Source: Bacillota bacterium
GTDB taxonomy: Bacteria > Bacillota > Clostridia > Peptostreptococcales > Anaerovoracaceae
DNA length: 6,059 nt
Assembly (NCBI GenBank): GCA_016282655.1
Contig: JAEELK010000137.1
Span: 1 to 6,059, forward strand
Reading direction: 5' to 3'
The notes beneath the pieces are model-generated. The model saw only the letters and a program-made list of their open reading frames with translations. It had not been told where the DNA came from and did not search any database. Made by a program: the position numbers and the translations under genes. How positions within the stretch are numbered: position 1 is the first letter of the stretch; each line of letters begins with the position of its first letter. Below are positions 1-5,796 of the stretch, one piece after another.

Positions 1-1217
1 CGCAGGCTGCGGAAGCCGCGCCTGCCCCGGACGCGGCGCCGGAAAAGGCGGAGGGCGCCGCGCAGCGGCAGGGCAAGCGGAACTACGCGCCCACCGAGGA
101 CCGCCCGGAGGTCGAGGGCATCCTGGAGATCGCGGATGGCGGCTTCGGCTTCCTGCGCTTCGACAATTTCCTGACGAGCGAGAACGACATCTACGTCTCG
201 CCCGTGCAGATCCGCCGCTTCCACCTGAAGACCGGCGACAAGATCAAGGGCATCGTGCGCCGCCCGGATCCGGACGAGAAATTCGGCGCGCTGCTCTTCG
301 TGAAAGACGTCAACGGCGACGAGCCCGGCGTGGCCATCCGCCGCCCGGATTTCGAAGACCTCACGCCGATCTTCCCGAACGAGCGGCTCCGCCTGGAGAC
401 CACCTCCATGGAGCTGGCCACCCGCATCATCGATCTGGTGGCGCCCATCGGCAAAGGACAGCGAGGCCTCATCGTGGCGCCCCCCAAGGCAGGCAAAACC
501 GTCCTTCTGAAGAAAGTTGCGCACGCCATCGAACGAAATCATCCCGAGGTGGAACTCATCGTCCTGCTGGTCGATGAGCGTCCGGAAGAGGTGACGGACA
601 TGCGCCGTTCCATCCGCGGCGAGGTCATCTACTCCACCTTCGACGAGATGCCCACCCACCACATCAAGGTGGCGGAGATGGTCCTTGCCCGCGCGCAGCG
701 CCTGGTGGAGCATAAAAAAGACGTGGTCATCCTGCTGGACAGCATCACCCGCCTGGCCCGCGCCTACAATCTCGTGGTGCCGCCCTCCGGCCGGAGCCTT
801 TCCGGCGGCCTGGACCCGGGCGCGCTCTACCGCCCGAAGAAGTTCTTCGGCGCCGCCCGAAACATGGAAGAGGGCGGGAGCATCACCATCCTGGCCACGG
901 CGCTCATCGAGACCGGAAGCCGCATGGACGACGTCATCTTTGAAGAATTCAAAGGGACCGGCAACATGGAGCTGCATCTGGACCGCAAGCTCTCCGAAAA
1001 GCGCATCTTCCCGGCGCTGGACCTGAACAAGTCCGGGACGCGCAGGGAGGACCTGCTCCTGGAACAGTCCGAGATGGAAGCGGTCTGGTATATGCGCCGG
1101 GCGCTGGCGAACCGGGACGCGCAGGAAGTGACGGAGCTCATCATCGAAAACCTGCAGCAGACCCGCAGCAACGCGGATCTCGTACAGGTGCTGCGCAAGA
1201 GCAAGCTGGAGTATTAG
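1..1217 (+). CDS. rho: Transcription termination factor Rho (5' end missing)
   Basis: Rho is a hexameric RNA-dependent ATPase/helicase that loads on nascent RNA and dissociates RNA polymerase. The frame is open from position 3 (first full codon 3-5) to TAG at 1215-1217, giving 404 visible residues. There is no ATG, GTG or TTG in frame before GTG 204, which lies inside the RNA-binding domain and is not the start, so the true start is upstream of the window. Visible order: an Ala/Pro/Glu-rich low-complexity stretch (visible residues 1 to about 37); a cold-shock-like RNA-binding domain ([23 protein letters not shown]); then the RecA-like ATPase. Walker A is APPKAGKT (nt 477-500), followed by [10 protein letters not shown], Walker B VVILLD with its Asp at nt 738, then [10 protein letters not shown], the [25 protein letters not shown] Q-loop region and [11 protein letters not shown] (R-loop region). 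The C-terminus matches the normal family end. The bicyclomycin-contact motifs look intact. Family assignment is essentially certain; only the N-terminal architecture is open. Confidence 0.98.
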   Translation, partial: QAAEAAPAPDAAPEKAEGAAQRQGKRNYAPTEDRPEVEGILEIADGGFGFLRFDNFLTSENDIYVSPVQIRRFHLKTGDKIKGIVRRPDPDEKFGALLFVKDVNGDEPGVAIRRPDFEDLTPIFPNERLRLETTSMELATRIIDLVAPIGKGQRGLIVAPPKAGKTVLLKKVAHAIERNHPEVELIVLLVDERPEEVTDMRRSIRGEVIYSTFDEMPTHHIKVAEMVLARAQRLVEHKKDVVILLDSITRLARAYNLVVPPSGRSLSGGLDPGALYRPKKFFGAARNMEEGGSITILATALIETGSRMDDVIFEEFKGTGNMELHLDRKLSEKRIFPALDLNKSGTRREDLLLEQSEMEAVWYMRRALANRDAQEVTELIIENLQQTRSNADLVQVLRKSKLEY

Positions 1218-1229
1218 CGGAGGGACGGC

Positions 1230-2276
1230 ATGGATTTCAATAAGATCTTCATCAAGGGCGCCTGCCCCACCAAGGTCGGCGGGCAGGCCGTGATGGAAGG
1301 GATCATGATGAAAGGCCCGAAGAAGGACGCCACCGTCGTCCGCTGTCCGGACGGGCGGATGCGCATCCGCATCCGGCCTGTGAAGCCCCGGAAGGGGCTC
1401 GCGAAAGTCCCGTTCCTGCGCGGAGTATTCGTCTTTCTGGACTCTCTGATCGAGGGCACGAAGACGCTGATGTACTCCGCCGACGTGCTGGAGCGGTATG
1501 CGCAGGACGAGGACGGCGCGGAGAGCGAGCCGGAGGAGGAGAGCCGCTTCTTCGCCTGGCTGGAAAAGCACTTCGGCGAGCGGGCCGCCTGGAACCTCAT
1601 GATCTACAGCTCCGTATTGCTCGCGGTGCTGATCACCGTGGTGGTCTTCATCCTGGCGCCCACCTGGCTGGTGGATCTCTGCCGGCACTTCACGGAGAGC
1701 GCGGTGCTGCTGAACCTGATCGAAGGGCTCTTCCGCATCCTGATGTTCGTGGTCTACGTGCTGGCCATCTCGCGCATGAAGGAGATCCACACGGTCTTCC
1801 AGTTCCACGGAGCCGAGCACGAATGCATCCACTGCTTCGAGAACGGCCTGGAACTGACGCCGGAGAACTGTCAGCAGTTTGAAACGCTGCATCCGCGCTG
1901 CGGCACGAGCTTTCTGATGTTCGTCTTCGTCATCGCCCTGCTGCTCTTCTCGCTGCTGGGCTGGCCGAATCTCTGGGTCCGCCTGCTCTCTCGCCTGCTG
2001 CTGCTGCCGGTCATCGCCGGCCTTTCCTTTGAGCTGCTGCAATGGGCCGGGCGCAGCGACAACTGGATCGTGAAGATCCTCAGCCTGCCCGGGCTGGGCC
2101 TGCAGAAGATCACGACGGCAAAGCCCGGCGTGCGCGAGCTGGAGGTGGCCATCGCCGCCATGAAGCCCGTGCTCAGCGAGGAAGGTCCGGCATCCTTCGA
2201 AGGCTTCACGGACATGAGCGGAGCCCTTTGGACGGAGGAGGAAGAGGCCGGGGAGGAGACGATAACATGCCTTTAA
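1230..2276 (+). CDS. DUF1385 (YqhQ-type) multi-pass membrane protein, function unknown
   Basis: This 348-aa protein is recognised as DUF1385 (B. subtilis YqhQ is a member) by the N-terminal GGQAVMEGIMMKG motif (residues 17-29), RGVFVFLDSLIEG (64-76), HGAEHE (193-198) and HPRCGTSF (221-228). No biochemical role is established for the family. Hydrophobic segments at about 124-144, 160-180, 228-244 and 250-272 suggest four membrane spans in two hairpins. The His/Cys-rich loop 193-226 (H193, H197, C199, H201, C202, H221, C224) lies between the second and third spans. That spacing would suit metal binding, but this is inference. An acidic linker (about 93-104) precedes the first span, and the C-terminal tail (about 316-348) is acidic and probably poorly conserved. 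ATG 1230 is preceded by GGAGGG (1219-1224) with a 5-nt spacer, and only 12 nt separate it from the rho stop. The 3' end overlaps prmC by 10 nt, implying co-transcription and coupling. Family call is strong; function is unknown. Confidence 0.93.
   Translation: MDFNKIFIKGACPTKVGGQAVMEGIMMKGPKKDATVVRCPDGRMRIRIRPVKPRKGLAKVPFLRGVFVFLDSLIEGTKTLMYSADVLERYAQDEDGAESEPEEESRFFAWLEKHFGERAAWNLMIYSSVLLAVLITVVVFILAPTWLVDLCRHFTESAVLLNLIEGLFRILMFVVYVLAISRMKEIHTVFQFHGAEHECIHCFENGLELTPENCQQFETLHPRCGTSFLMFVFVIALLLFSLLGWPNLWVRLLSRLLLLPVIAGLSFELLQWAGRSDNWIVKILSLPGLGLQKITTAKPGVRELEVAIAAMKPVLSEEGPASFEGFTDMSGALWTEEEEAGEETITCL
2251..2258 (+). promoter_or_regulatory. Ribosome binding site that fixes the prmC start
   Basis: GGGAGGAG lies inside the last codons of the DUF1385 gene. 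It is 8 nt upstream of ATG 2267, a good spacing. The alternative ATG at 2276, which overlaps the DUF1385 stop as TAATG, would be 17 nt away. The site therefore favours 2267 as the prmC start. Confidence 0.7.
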
Positions 2277-3157
2277 TGATCCGGGATCTGCTTGCCATGG
2301 GGGAGAGCCGCCTCGCTGCCGCGGGCTGCGAGAACCCCCGCGGCGACGCGGAAGCCATTTTTCATTTCATGAACCAGGTGGACGCCGCCTACGTCTTCAC
2401 GCACTATTCGATGGAGCTGGACGACGACCGCTGTGAATACTATTTCGAGTTCATCGATGAACGCTGCAGCCGGAAGCCGCTGCAGTACATGCTGGGCAAG
2501 TGCGAGTTCATGGGCCTGCCCTTCAAGGTGAACGAGAACGTTCTGGTGCCCAGACAGGACAGCGAGACCGTCGCGGAACGGGCGCTGGAGCTCCTGAAAG
2601 CGCGGCATGCCGGCTTCGGCGGGCTGCAGGTGCTGGACCTCTGCACGGGCTCCGGGGCGCTGGCGGTCAGCATCTGCAGGCTGGCCGGACAGAAGATCCG
2701 CATGACGGCCGCGGACCTGAGCCCGGAAGCGCTCGCGGTGGCGCAGGAGAACGCCCGCCTGAACCACGTGGACGGAAGCATCCGCTTCCTGCAGGGCGAC
2801 CTCTTCGCGCCGCTGCCGCTGGATCGAAAAGGCCGGGGCAAGACGAGCTTCGACCTCATCGTCAGCAATCCGCCCTACATCCCCAGCGCCGTCATCGAGA
2901 TGCTGCAGCCGGAGGTGCGGGACTACGAGCCGCGCATGGCGCTGGACGGCGGGGCGGACGGCCTGGGATTCTACCGGCGCATCGCCGCGGAGGCCCCGGC
3001 CCATCTCAAGGACGACGGCCTGCTGGTATTGGAGATCGGCTGCGAGCAGGGCGCCCCGCTGCGTGAGCTGCTCGAAGCGCAGGGCTTTGGGGAGATCGAG
3101 GTGCAGAAAGACCTGGCCGGGCTGGACCGCTGCGTATCCGCCCGCCTGCGGAAATAG
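2267..3157 (+). CDS. prmC: Peptide chain release factor N5-glutamine methyltransferase PrmC
   Basis: PrmC transfers a methyl group from S-adenosylmethionine to the side-chain amide of the GGQ glutamine in release factors, which raises peptide-release efficiency. The product is 296 aa, close to the usual 280-290. An N-terminal helical substrate-recognition domain (about 1-85) is followed by the family signature QYMLGKCEFMGLPF and VLVPRQDSE. The Rossmann methyltransferase domain then begins, with SAM-binding motif I VLDLCTGSG (122-130), an acidic motif AADLSPEAL, and the catalytic NPPY at 201-204, followed by IPSAVIEML and YEPRMALDGG. All key residues are present. ATG 2267 was chosen for its GGGAGGAG site; the in-frame reading extends upstream only as a shadow of the DUF1385 gene. 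The 10-nt overlap suggests coupling. Its substrate RF1 is encoded downstream (prfA, GGQ 232-234). It ends with TAG. No clear terminator follows. Confidence 0.97.
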   Translation: MPLMIRDLLAMGESRLAAAGCENPRGDAEAIFHFMNQVDAAYVFTHYSMELDDDRCEYYFEFIDERCSRKPLQYMLGKCEFMGLPFKVNENVLVPRQDSETVAERALELLKARHAGFGGLQVLDLCTGSGALAVSICRLAGQKIRMTAADLSPEALAVAQENARLNHVDGSIRFLQGDLFAPLPLDRKGRGKTSFDLIVSNPPYIPSAVIEMLQPEVRDYEPRMALDGGADGLGFYRRIAAEAPAHLKDDGLLVLEIGCEQGAPLRELLEAQGFGEIEVQKDLAGLDRCVSARLRK

Positions 3158-3187
3158 ACGGACAGGGCCACGGCCGGAAAAAAGTGC

Positions 3188-3216
3188 TTGCCAAAGGGAA
3201 AACGAAATGATAATAT
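3188..3216 (+). promoter_or_regulatory. Candidate sigma-A promoter for rpmE
   Basis: A -35-like TTGCCA (3188-3193, 5 of 6 to consensus) and a -10-like TAATAT (3211-3216) are separated by 17 nt. An extended -10 TG sits at 3208-3209. An alternative register uses GATAAT (3209-3214) with a 15-nt spacer. This is an abrupt AT-rich island in an otherwise GC-rich region, in the 108-nt gap after prmC. The predicted start would be near 3222-3224, giving a leader of about 43 nt. The match is by eye; no start-site data are available. Confidence 0.55.
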
Positions 3217-3222
3217 AGTTGC

Positions 3223-3244
3223 GCTGTGCGGAATGCGCGGCAGC
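3223..3244 (+). promoter_or_regulatory. Leader hairpin in the rpmE 5' UTR
   Basis: GCTG (3223-3226) pairs with CAGC (3241-3244), and TGCG (3227-3230) with CGCG (3236-3239, including one G-U). This gives about 8 bp with a single bulged G (3240) and a GAATG loop (3231-3235). It would sit at the very 5' end of the transcript from the predicted promoter and ends 7 nt before the ribosome binding site. It could stabilise the mRNA or serve as a bL31 regulatory site. No T-run follows, so it is not a terminator. Confidence 0.4.
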
Positions 3245-3250
3245 ATACGG

Positions 3251-3260
3251 AAAGGAGTGA
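3251..3260 (+). promoter_or_regulatory. Strong ribosome binding site that fixes the rpmE start
   Basis: AAAGGAGTGA is a near-perfect Shine-Dalgarno sequence, with its GGAG (3254-3257) 8 nt before ATG 3266. It excludes the in-frame TTG at 3188, which would add 26 non-homologous residues and falls on the predicted -35 element. Confidence 0.85.
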
Positions 3261-3265
3261 ATCGC

Positions 3266-3466
3266 ATGAAAGAAGGAATCCATCCCGAATACGTGGACTG
3301 TAAAGTAACTTGTGCATGCGGTAACGAATTCATGACCAAGTCTCTGAAGAGCGAGATCAGACTGGACGTCTGCTCCGCCTGCCATCCGTTCTTCACCGGT
3401 CAGCAGAAGTTCGTAAACCGGGGCGGCCGCGTCGAGAAGTTCAAGAAGAAATACAGCATGGAATAA
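3266..3466 (+). CDS. rpmE: 50S ribosomal protein bL31 (zinc-binding, C+ type)
   Basis: bL31 is a small protein of the large subunit that forms part of an inter-subunit bridge. The product is 66 aa, the normal length. It begins [20 protein letters not shown] and contains [17 protein letters not shown], followed by the basic C-terminal [12 protein letters not shown]. Cysteines C16, C18, C36 and C39 form the CxC...CxxC zinc site, placing it in the zinc-containing C+ class. By family precedent, a zinc-free paralogue may exist elsewhere under zinc-starvation control; none is seen here. The start is fixed by a strong ribosome binding site. The gene has its own candidate promoter and leader hairpin upstream and a strong terminator just downstream, so it is probably expressed as a separate abundant message. 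In many Bacillota rpmE directly follows rho; here DUF1385 and prmC intervene. Confidence 0.97.
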   Translation: MKEGIHPEYVDCKVTCACGNEFMTKSLKSEIRLDVCSACHPFFTGQQKFVNRGGRVEKFKKKYSME

Positions 3467-3477
3467 CCACAGAAAAG

Positions 3478-3505
3478 AACCGGAACCTGGTTTCCGGTTT
3501 TTTTT
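3478..3505 (+). terminator. Rho-independent terminator after rpmE
   Basis: AACCGGAA (3478-3485) pairs perfectly with TTCCGGTT (3492-3499) around a 6-nt CCTGGT loop, and the run of eight T's at 3498-3505 follows directly. It starts 11 nt after the rpmE stop. Four A's upstream (3473-3476) lengthen the stem and would give a weaker T-run on the opposite strand. It separates rpmE from prfA. Confidence 0.92.
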
Positions 3506-3529
3506 CGCCTTCGATCCCGCCGCTTCTCA

Positions 3530-3570
3530 TGGCTTTTCGGCAGGCCTTGTAGTATAATCCAATATAGTAT
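3530..3570 (+). promoter_or_regulatory. Candidate promoter for prfA
   Basis: A perfect TATAAT (3553-3558) lies 58 nt upstream of the prfA ATG, in the AT-rich part of the 149-nt gap and after the rpmE terminator, where a new promoter is expected. The -35 region is weak: TGGCTT at 3530-3535 gives a 17-nt spacer but only two consensus matches. A second -10-like TATAGT occurs at 3563-3568. No transcription start is known. Confidence 0.5.
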
Positions 3571-3615
3571 GGAATGGGATCGATATCGTGAAAGAAAGGA
3601 TCATCGGAGCGGAAG

Positions 3616-4683
3616 ATGTACGATAAACTGAACTTTCTGGAAGACAAATACGAGGAGCTGAGCGCCAAGGTCTCGGACCCCGCGGTCATCGCGGACCAGA
3701 ACAGCTGGAAGAAGCACATGAAAGAGATGTCCGAGCTGGAGCCGGTGGTGCTGAAGTACCGCGAGTATAAGAAGGCGGCGGACGACCTCGCCGCCACCAA
3801 GGAGATGCTGAACGAGAGCGGCCTGGACGAGGAACTGCGCGAGATGGCCAAGACGGAGCTCAGCGAACTGGAAGAGCGCATCGAGCGGCTCACCGGCGAG
3901 ATGAAGATCCTCCTCCTCCCCAAAGACCCGAACGACGAGAAGAACGTCATCCTGGAGATCCGCGCCGGCACCGGCGGGGACGAAGCGGCGCTCTTCGGCG
4001 GAGACCTGCTGCGCATGTACATGCGCTACGCGGAGCGGCGCGGCTGGAAGGCGGAGCTCATGGACCTGAACGAGACAGGCATCGGCGGCGTCAAGGAAGC
4101 CGTGCTCCTCATCAAGGGCCGCGGCGCCTATTCACGCCTGAAATACGAGAGCGGCGTGCACCGCGTGCAGCGCGTGCCGGAGACCGAGAGCGCCGGGCGC
4201 ATCCACACCTCCGCGGCCACCGTGGCGGTGCTGCCGGAGATCGACGACGTGGAAGTGAAGATCGATCCGAACGACGTTCGTGTCGACGTATACCGCTCCT
4301 CCGGCAACGGCGGGCAGTGCGTCAACACCACGGATTCCGCCGTGCGCCTCACGCACATCCCCACGGGCATCGTCGTCACCTGCCAGGACGAAAAATCCCA
4401 GATCAAGAACAAGGAAAAAGCCTTCAAGGTGCTGCGCGCGCGCATCTACGACGCGAAGCTGCAGGAGCAGAACAAGGAGATCTCCGAGGCCAGAAAGAGC
4501 CAGGTGGGCTCCGGCGACCGCAGTGAACGCATCCGCACCTATAACTTCCCGCAGGGCCGCGTGTCGGACCACCGCATCGGCATGACGCTCTACAAACTGG
4601 ATTACTTTATGGACGGCGATCTGGACGAGATCATAGACGGTCTCATCACCTCGGATCAGGCCGAAAAGATGAAGAATTTCTAA
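3616..4683 (+). CDS. prfA: Peptide chain release factor 1 (RF1)
   Basis: RF1 recognises UAA and UAG in the ribosomal A site and triggers peptidyl-tRNA hydrolysis. The product is 355 aa (E. coli RF1 is 360). A helical, charged N-terminal domain (about 1-105) precedes GTGGDEA (118-124). The stop-codon recognition tripeptide is PET at 188-190 (the PxT class that marks RF1 rather than RF2), within [10 protein letters not shown] and [15 protein letters not shown]. The catalytic loop is [17 protein letters not shown], with GGQ at 232-234. Gln234 is the expected PrmC methylation site. Residue 235 is Cys where E. coli has His. A basic region ([12 protein letters not shown]) and [22 protein letters not shown] complete the family pattern. 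ATG 3616 has GGAG (3606-3609) with a 6-nt spacer. The TAA stop shares its last A with the tsaC ATG. Confidence 0.98.
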   Translation: MYDKLNFLEDKYEELSAKVSDPAVIADQNSWKKHMKEMSELEPVVLKYREYKKAADDLAATKEMLNESGLDEELREMAKTELSELEERIERLTGEMKILLLPKDPNDEKNVILEIRAGTGGDEAALFGGDLLRMYMRYAERRGWKAELMDLNETGIGGVKEAVLLIKGRGAYSRLKYESGVHRVQRVPETESAGRIHTSAATVAVLPEIDDVEVKIDPNDVRVDVYRSSGNGGQCVNTTDSAVRLTHIPTGIVVTCQDEKSQIKNKEKAFKVLRARIYDAKLQEQNKEISEARKSQVGSGDRSERIRTYNFPQGRVSDHRIGMTLYKLDYFMDGDLDEIIDGLITSDQAEKMKNF

Positions 4684-5741
4684 TGGAGACCAGGATCTAC
4701 GACGTCAGCCGCATGGACGAAGCCGCGCTGGCGCACATCGCGGAGGCCGCGGAGGTGATCCGCCGGGGCGGGCTGGTGGCCTTTCCCACGGAGACGGTCT
4801 ACGGCCTGGGGGCGGACGCCTTCAACGAAAAGGCCGTGGCGGCCATCTACGAGGCCAAGGGACGCCCTTCGGACAACCCCCTCATCTGCCACATCGCCCG
4901 CGCGAGCGATCTGGGGCAGCTGACCCCGCGCCTCTCGGAGGAGATCGTGAAGCTGGCGGACAATTTCTGGCCGGGGCCGCTCACGATGGTCCTGGAAAAG
5001 AAGCCGGCGGTGCCGGATCGGACCACGGGCGGGCTTTCCACCGTGGCGGTGCGCATGCCGGACCATCCCGCCGCGCTGGAGCTGATCCGCCGCGCGGACT
5101 GCCCCATCGCCGCGCCGAGCGCCAACCTTTCCGGCAGACCGAGCCCCACCACGGGCCGTCACGTCATCGCGGATCTGAACGGACGCGTCGACGTGATCCT
5201 CACTGCGGAGGACTGCCGCGTGGGCATCGAGTCCACCGTGCTGGATCTGAGCGGCGAGCGGCCCCTCGTGCTGCGGCCCGGCATCCTCACGCCGGAGATG
5301 CTCGGCGTCTGCCTCTCGCGTCCCGTGGAATTCGACCCGGGCGTGGTGGCGCAGACCTGCGTGCATGCGGAAGACCTTGAAAAAGAAGGATTCCTGCCCG
5401 GACAGGTGGACGCGCCGAAGTCGCCGGGCATGAAATACAAGCACTACGCGCCCAAGGCGGAGATGATCGTCCTGGAAGGGCAGAAAGACCGGGTGCGGGA
5501 AGAGGCGGAGCGCCTGGCCCGCGTGAACGAAGCGCTGGGCCGCCGCGTGGGCATCCTCTTCTTTGAGGAGCAGGCCTTCGTGGAGGCGGCGCACGATTTC
5601 TTCGCGCGTCTGAGAGACATGGACGAAGCCGGCGTGGACCTCATCCTGGCGGCAGCCCTGAGCGACAAAGACCAGGTGGGCTTTGCGGTGATGAACCGCA
5701 TGCTGAAGTCCGCCGGCTATCATATCGTCAGCGTCAAATAG
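4683..5741 (+). CDS. tsaC: L-threonylcarbamoyladenylate synthase, Sua5 type (TsaC/YwlC)
   Basis: This enzyme makes threonylcarbamoyl-AMP from threonine, bicarbonate and ATP. TsaD, TsaB and TsaE then use it to form t6A37 on ANN-decoding tRNAs. The product is 352 aa, the long Sua5 form (the short TsaC/YrdC form is about 190 aa). The YrdC domain (about 12-205) shows GGLVAFPTETVYGLGADA (29-46), KGRPSDNPL (59-67), PGPLTMVLE, VAVRMPDHP, PSANLSG (from 145) and GIESTVLD (181-188). The interdomain motif APKSPGMKYKHYAPKA (244-259) is the signature linker that covers the active site, and a C-terminal Sua5 domain follows. The start ATG overlaps the prfA stop as TAATG, with only a weak purine-rich GAAGAA upstream, so expression probably depends on translational coupling to prfA. 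ATG 4713 is a less likely start because it would leave a gap without a better ribosome binding site. It ends with TAG. Confidence 0.96.
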   Translation: METRIYDVSRMDEAALAHIAEAAEVIRRGGLVAFPTETVYGLGADAFNEKAVAAIYEAKGRPSDNPLICHIARASDLGQLTPRLSEEIVKLADNFWPGPLTMVLEKKPAVPDRTTGGLSTVAVRMPDHPAALELIRRADCPIAAPSANLSGRPSPTTGRHVIADLNGRVDVILTAEDCRVGIESTVLDLSGERPLVLRPGILTPEMLGVCLSRPVEFDPGVVAQTCVHAEDLEKEGFLPGQVDAPKSPGMKYKHYAPKAEMIVLEGQKDRVREEAERLARVNEALGRRVGILFFEEQAFVEAAHDFFARLRDMDEAGVDLILAAALSDKDQVGFAVMNRMLKSAGYHIVSVK

Positions 5742-5774
5742 CGGCGCCACACCCCGCCGCGGCGGGGATCCCCG
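5741..5774 (+). other. GC-rich hairpin region between tsaC and rpiB, with alternative pairings
   Basis: CCCCGCCGCGGCGGGG (5752-5767) is a perfect 16-nt palindrome; as RNA it makes a 6-bp stem with a CGCG loop. It competes with a second fold: GCGGCG (5741-5746) pairing CGCCGC (5755-5760), plus CGGG (5763-5766) pairing CCCG (5771-5774). There is no T-run, so it is not an intrinsic terminator. It may affect readthrough, mRNA processing or rpiB translation, or be a by-product of GC-rich sequence. Confidence 0.5.
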
Positions 5775-5796
5775 GAAGGAAGAAAGGAATAGGACC

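Noticed and set aside
2042..2266. In-frame upstream extension of prmC
   Set aside because: It runs entirely within the DUF1385 coding sequence, reads as an Arg/Gly/His-rich shadow, and the normal PrmC length is reached from ATG 2267.
3158..3180. Possible terminator after prmC (GGCCACGGCC followed by A's)
   Set aside because: The stem is only about 3 bp and the tail is A-rich rather than T-rich on the + strand.
3188..3265. N-terminal extension of rpmE from TTG 3188
   Set aside because: The extra 26 residues match nothing in bL31, the TTG falls on the predicted -35, and ATG 3266 has an excellent ribosome binding site and gives the standard length.
2273..3385. Long open frame on the - strand (370 codons) opposite prmC and the start of rpmE
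   Set aside because: It spans two well-supported + strand genes and a promoter region, and has no family motif. It is a compositional shadow.
4312..4320. Cys at RF1 position 235, immediately after GGQ, instead of the His found in E. coli
   Set aside because: The surrounding loop is otherwise canonical and, as I recall, variation at this position is common in clostridial RF1; the catalytic GGQ is intact.
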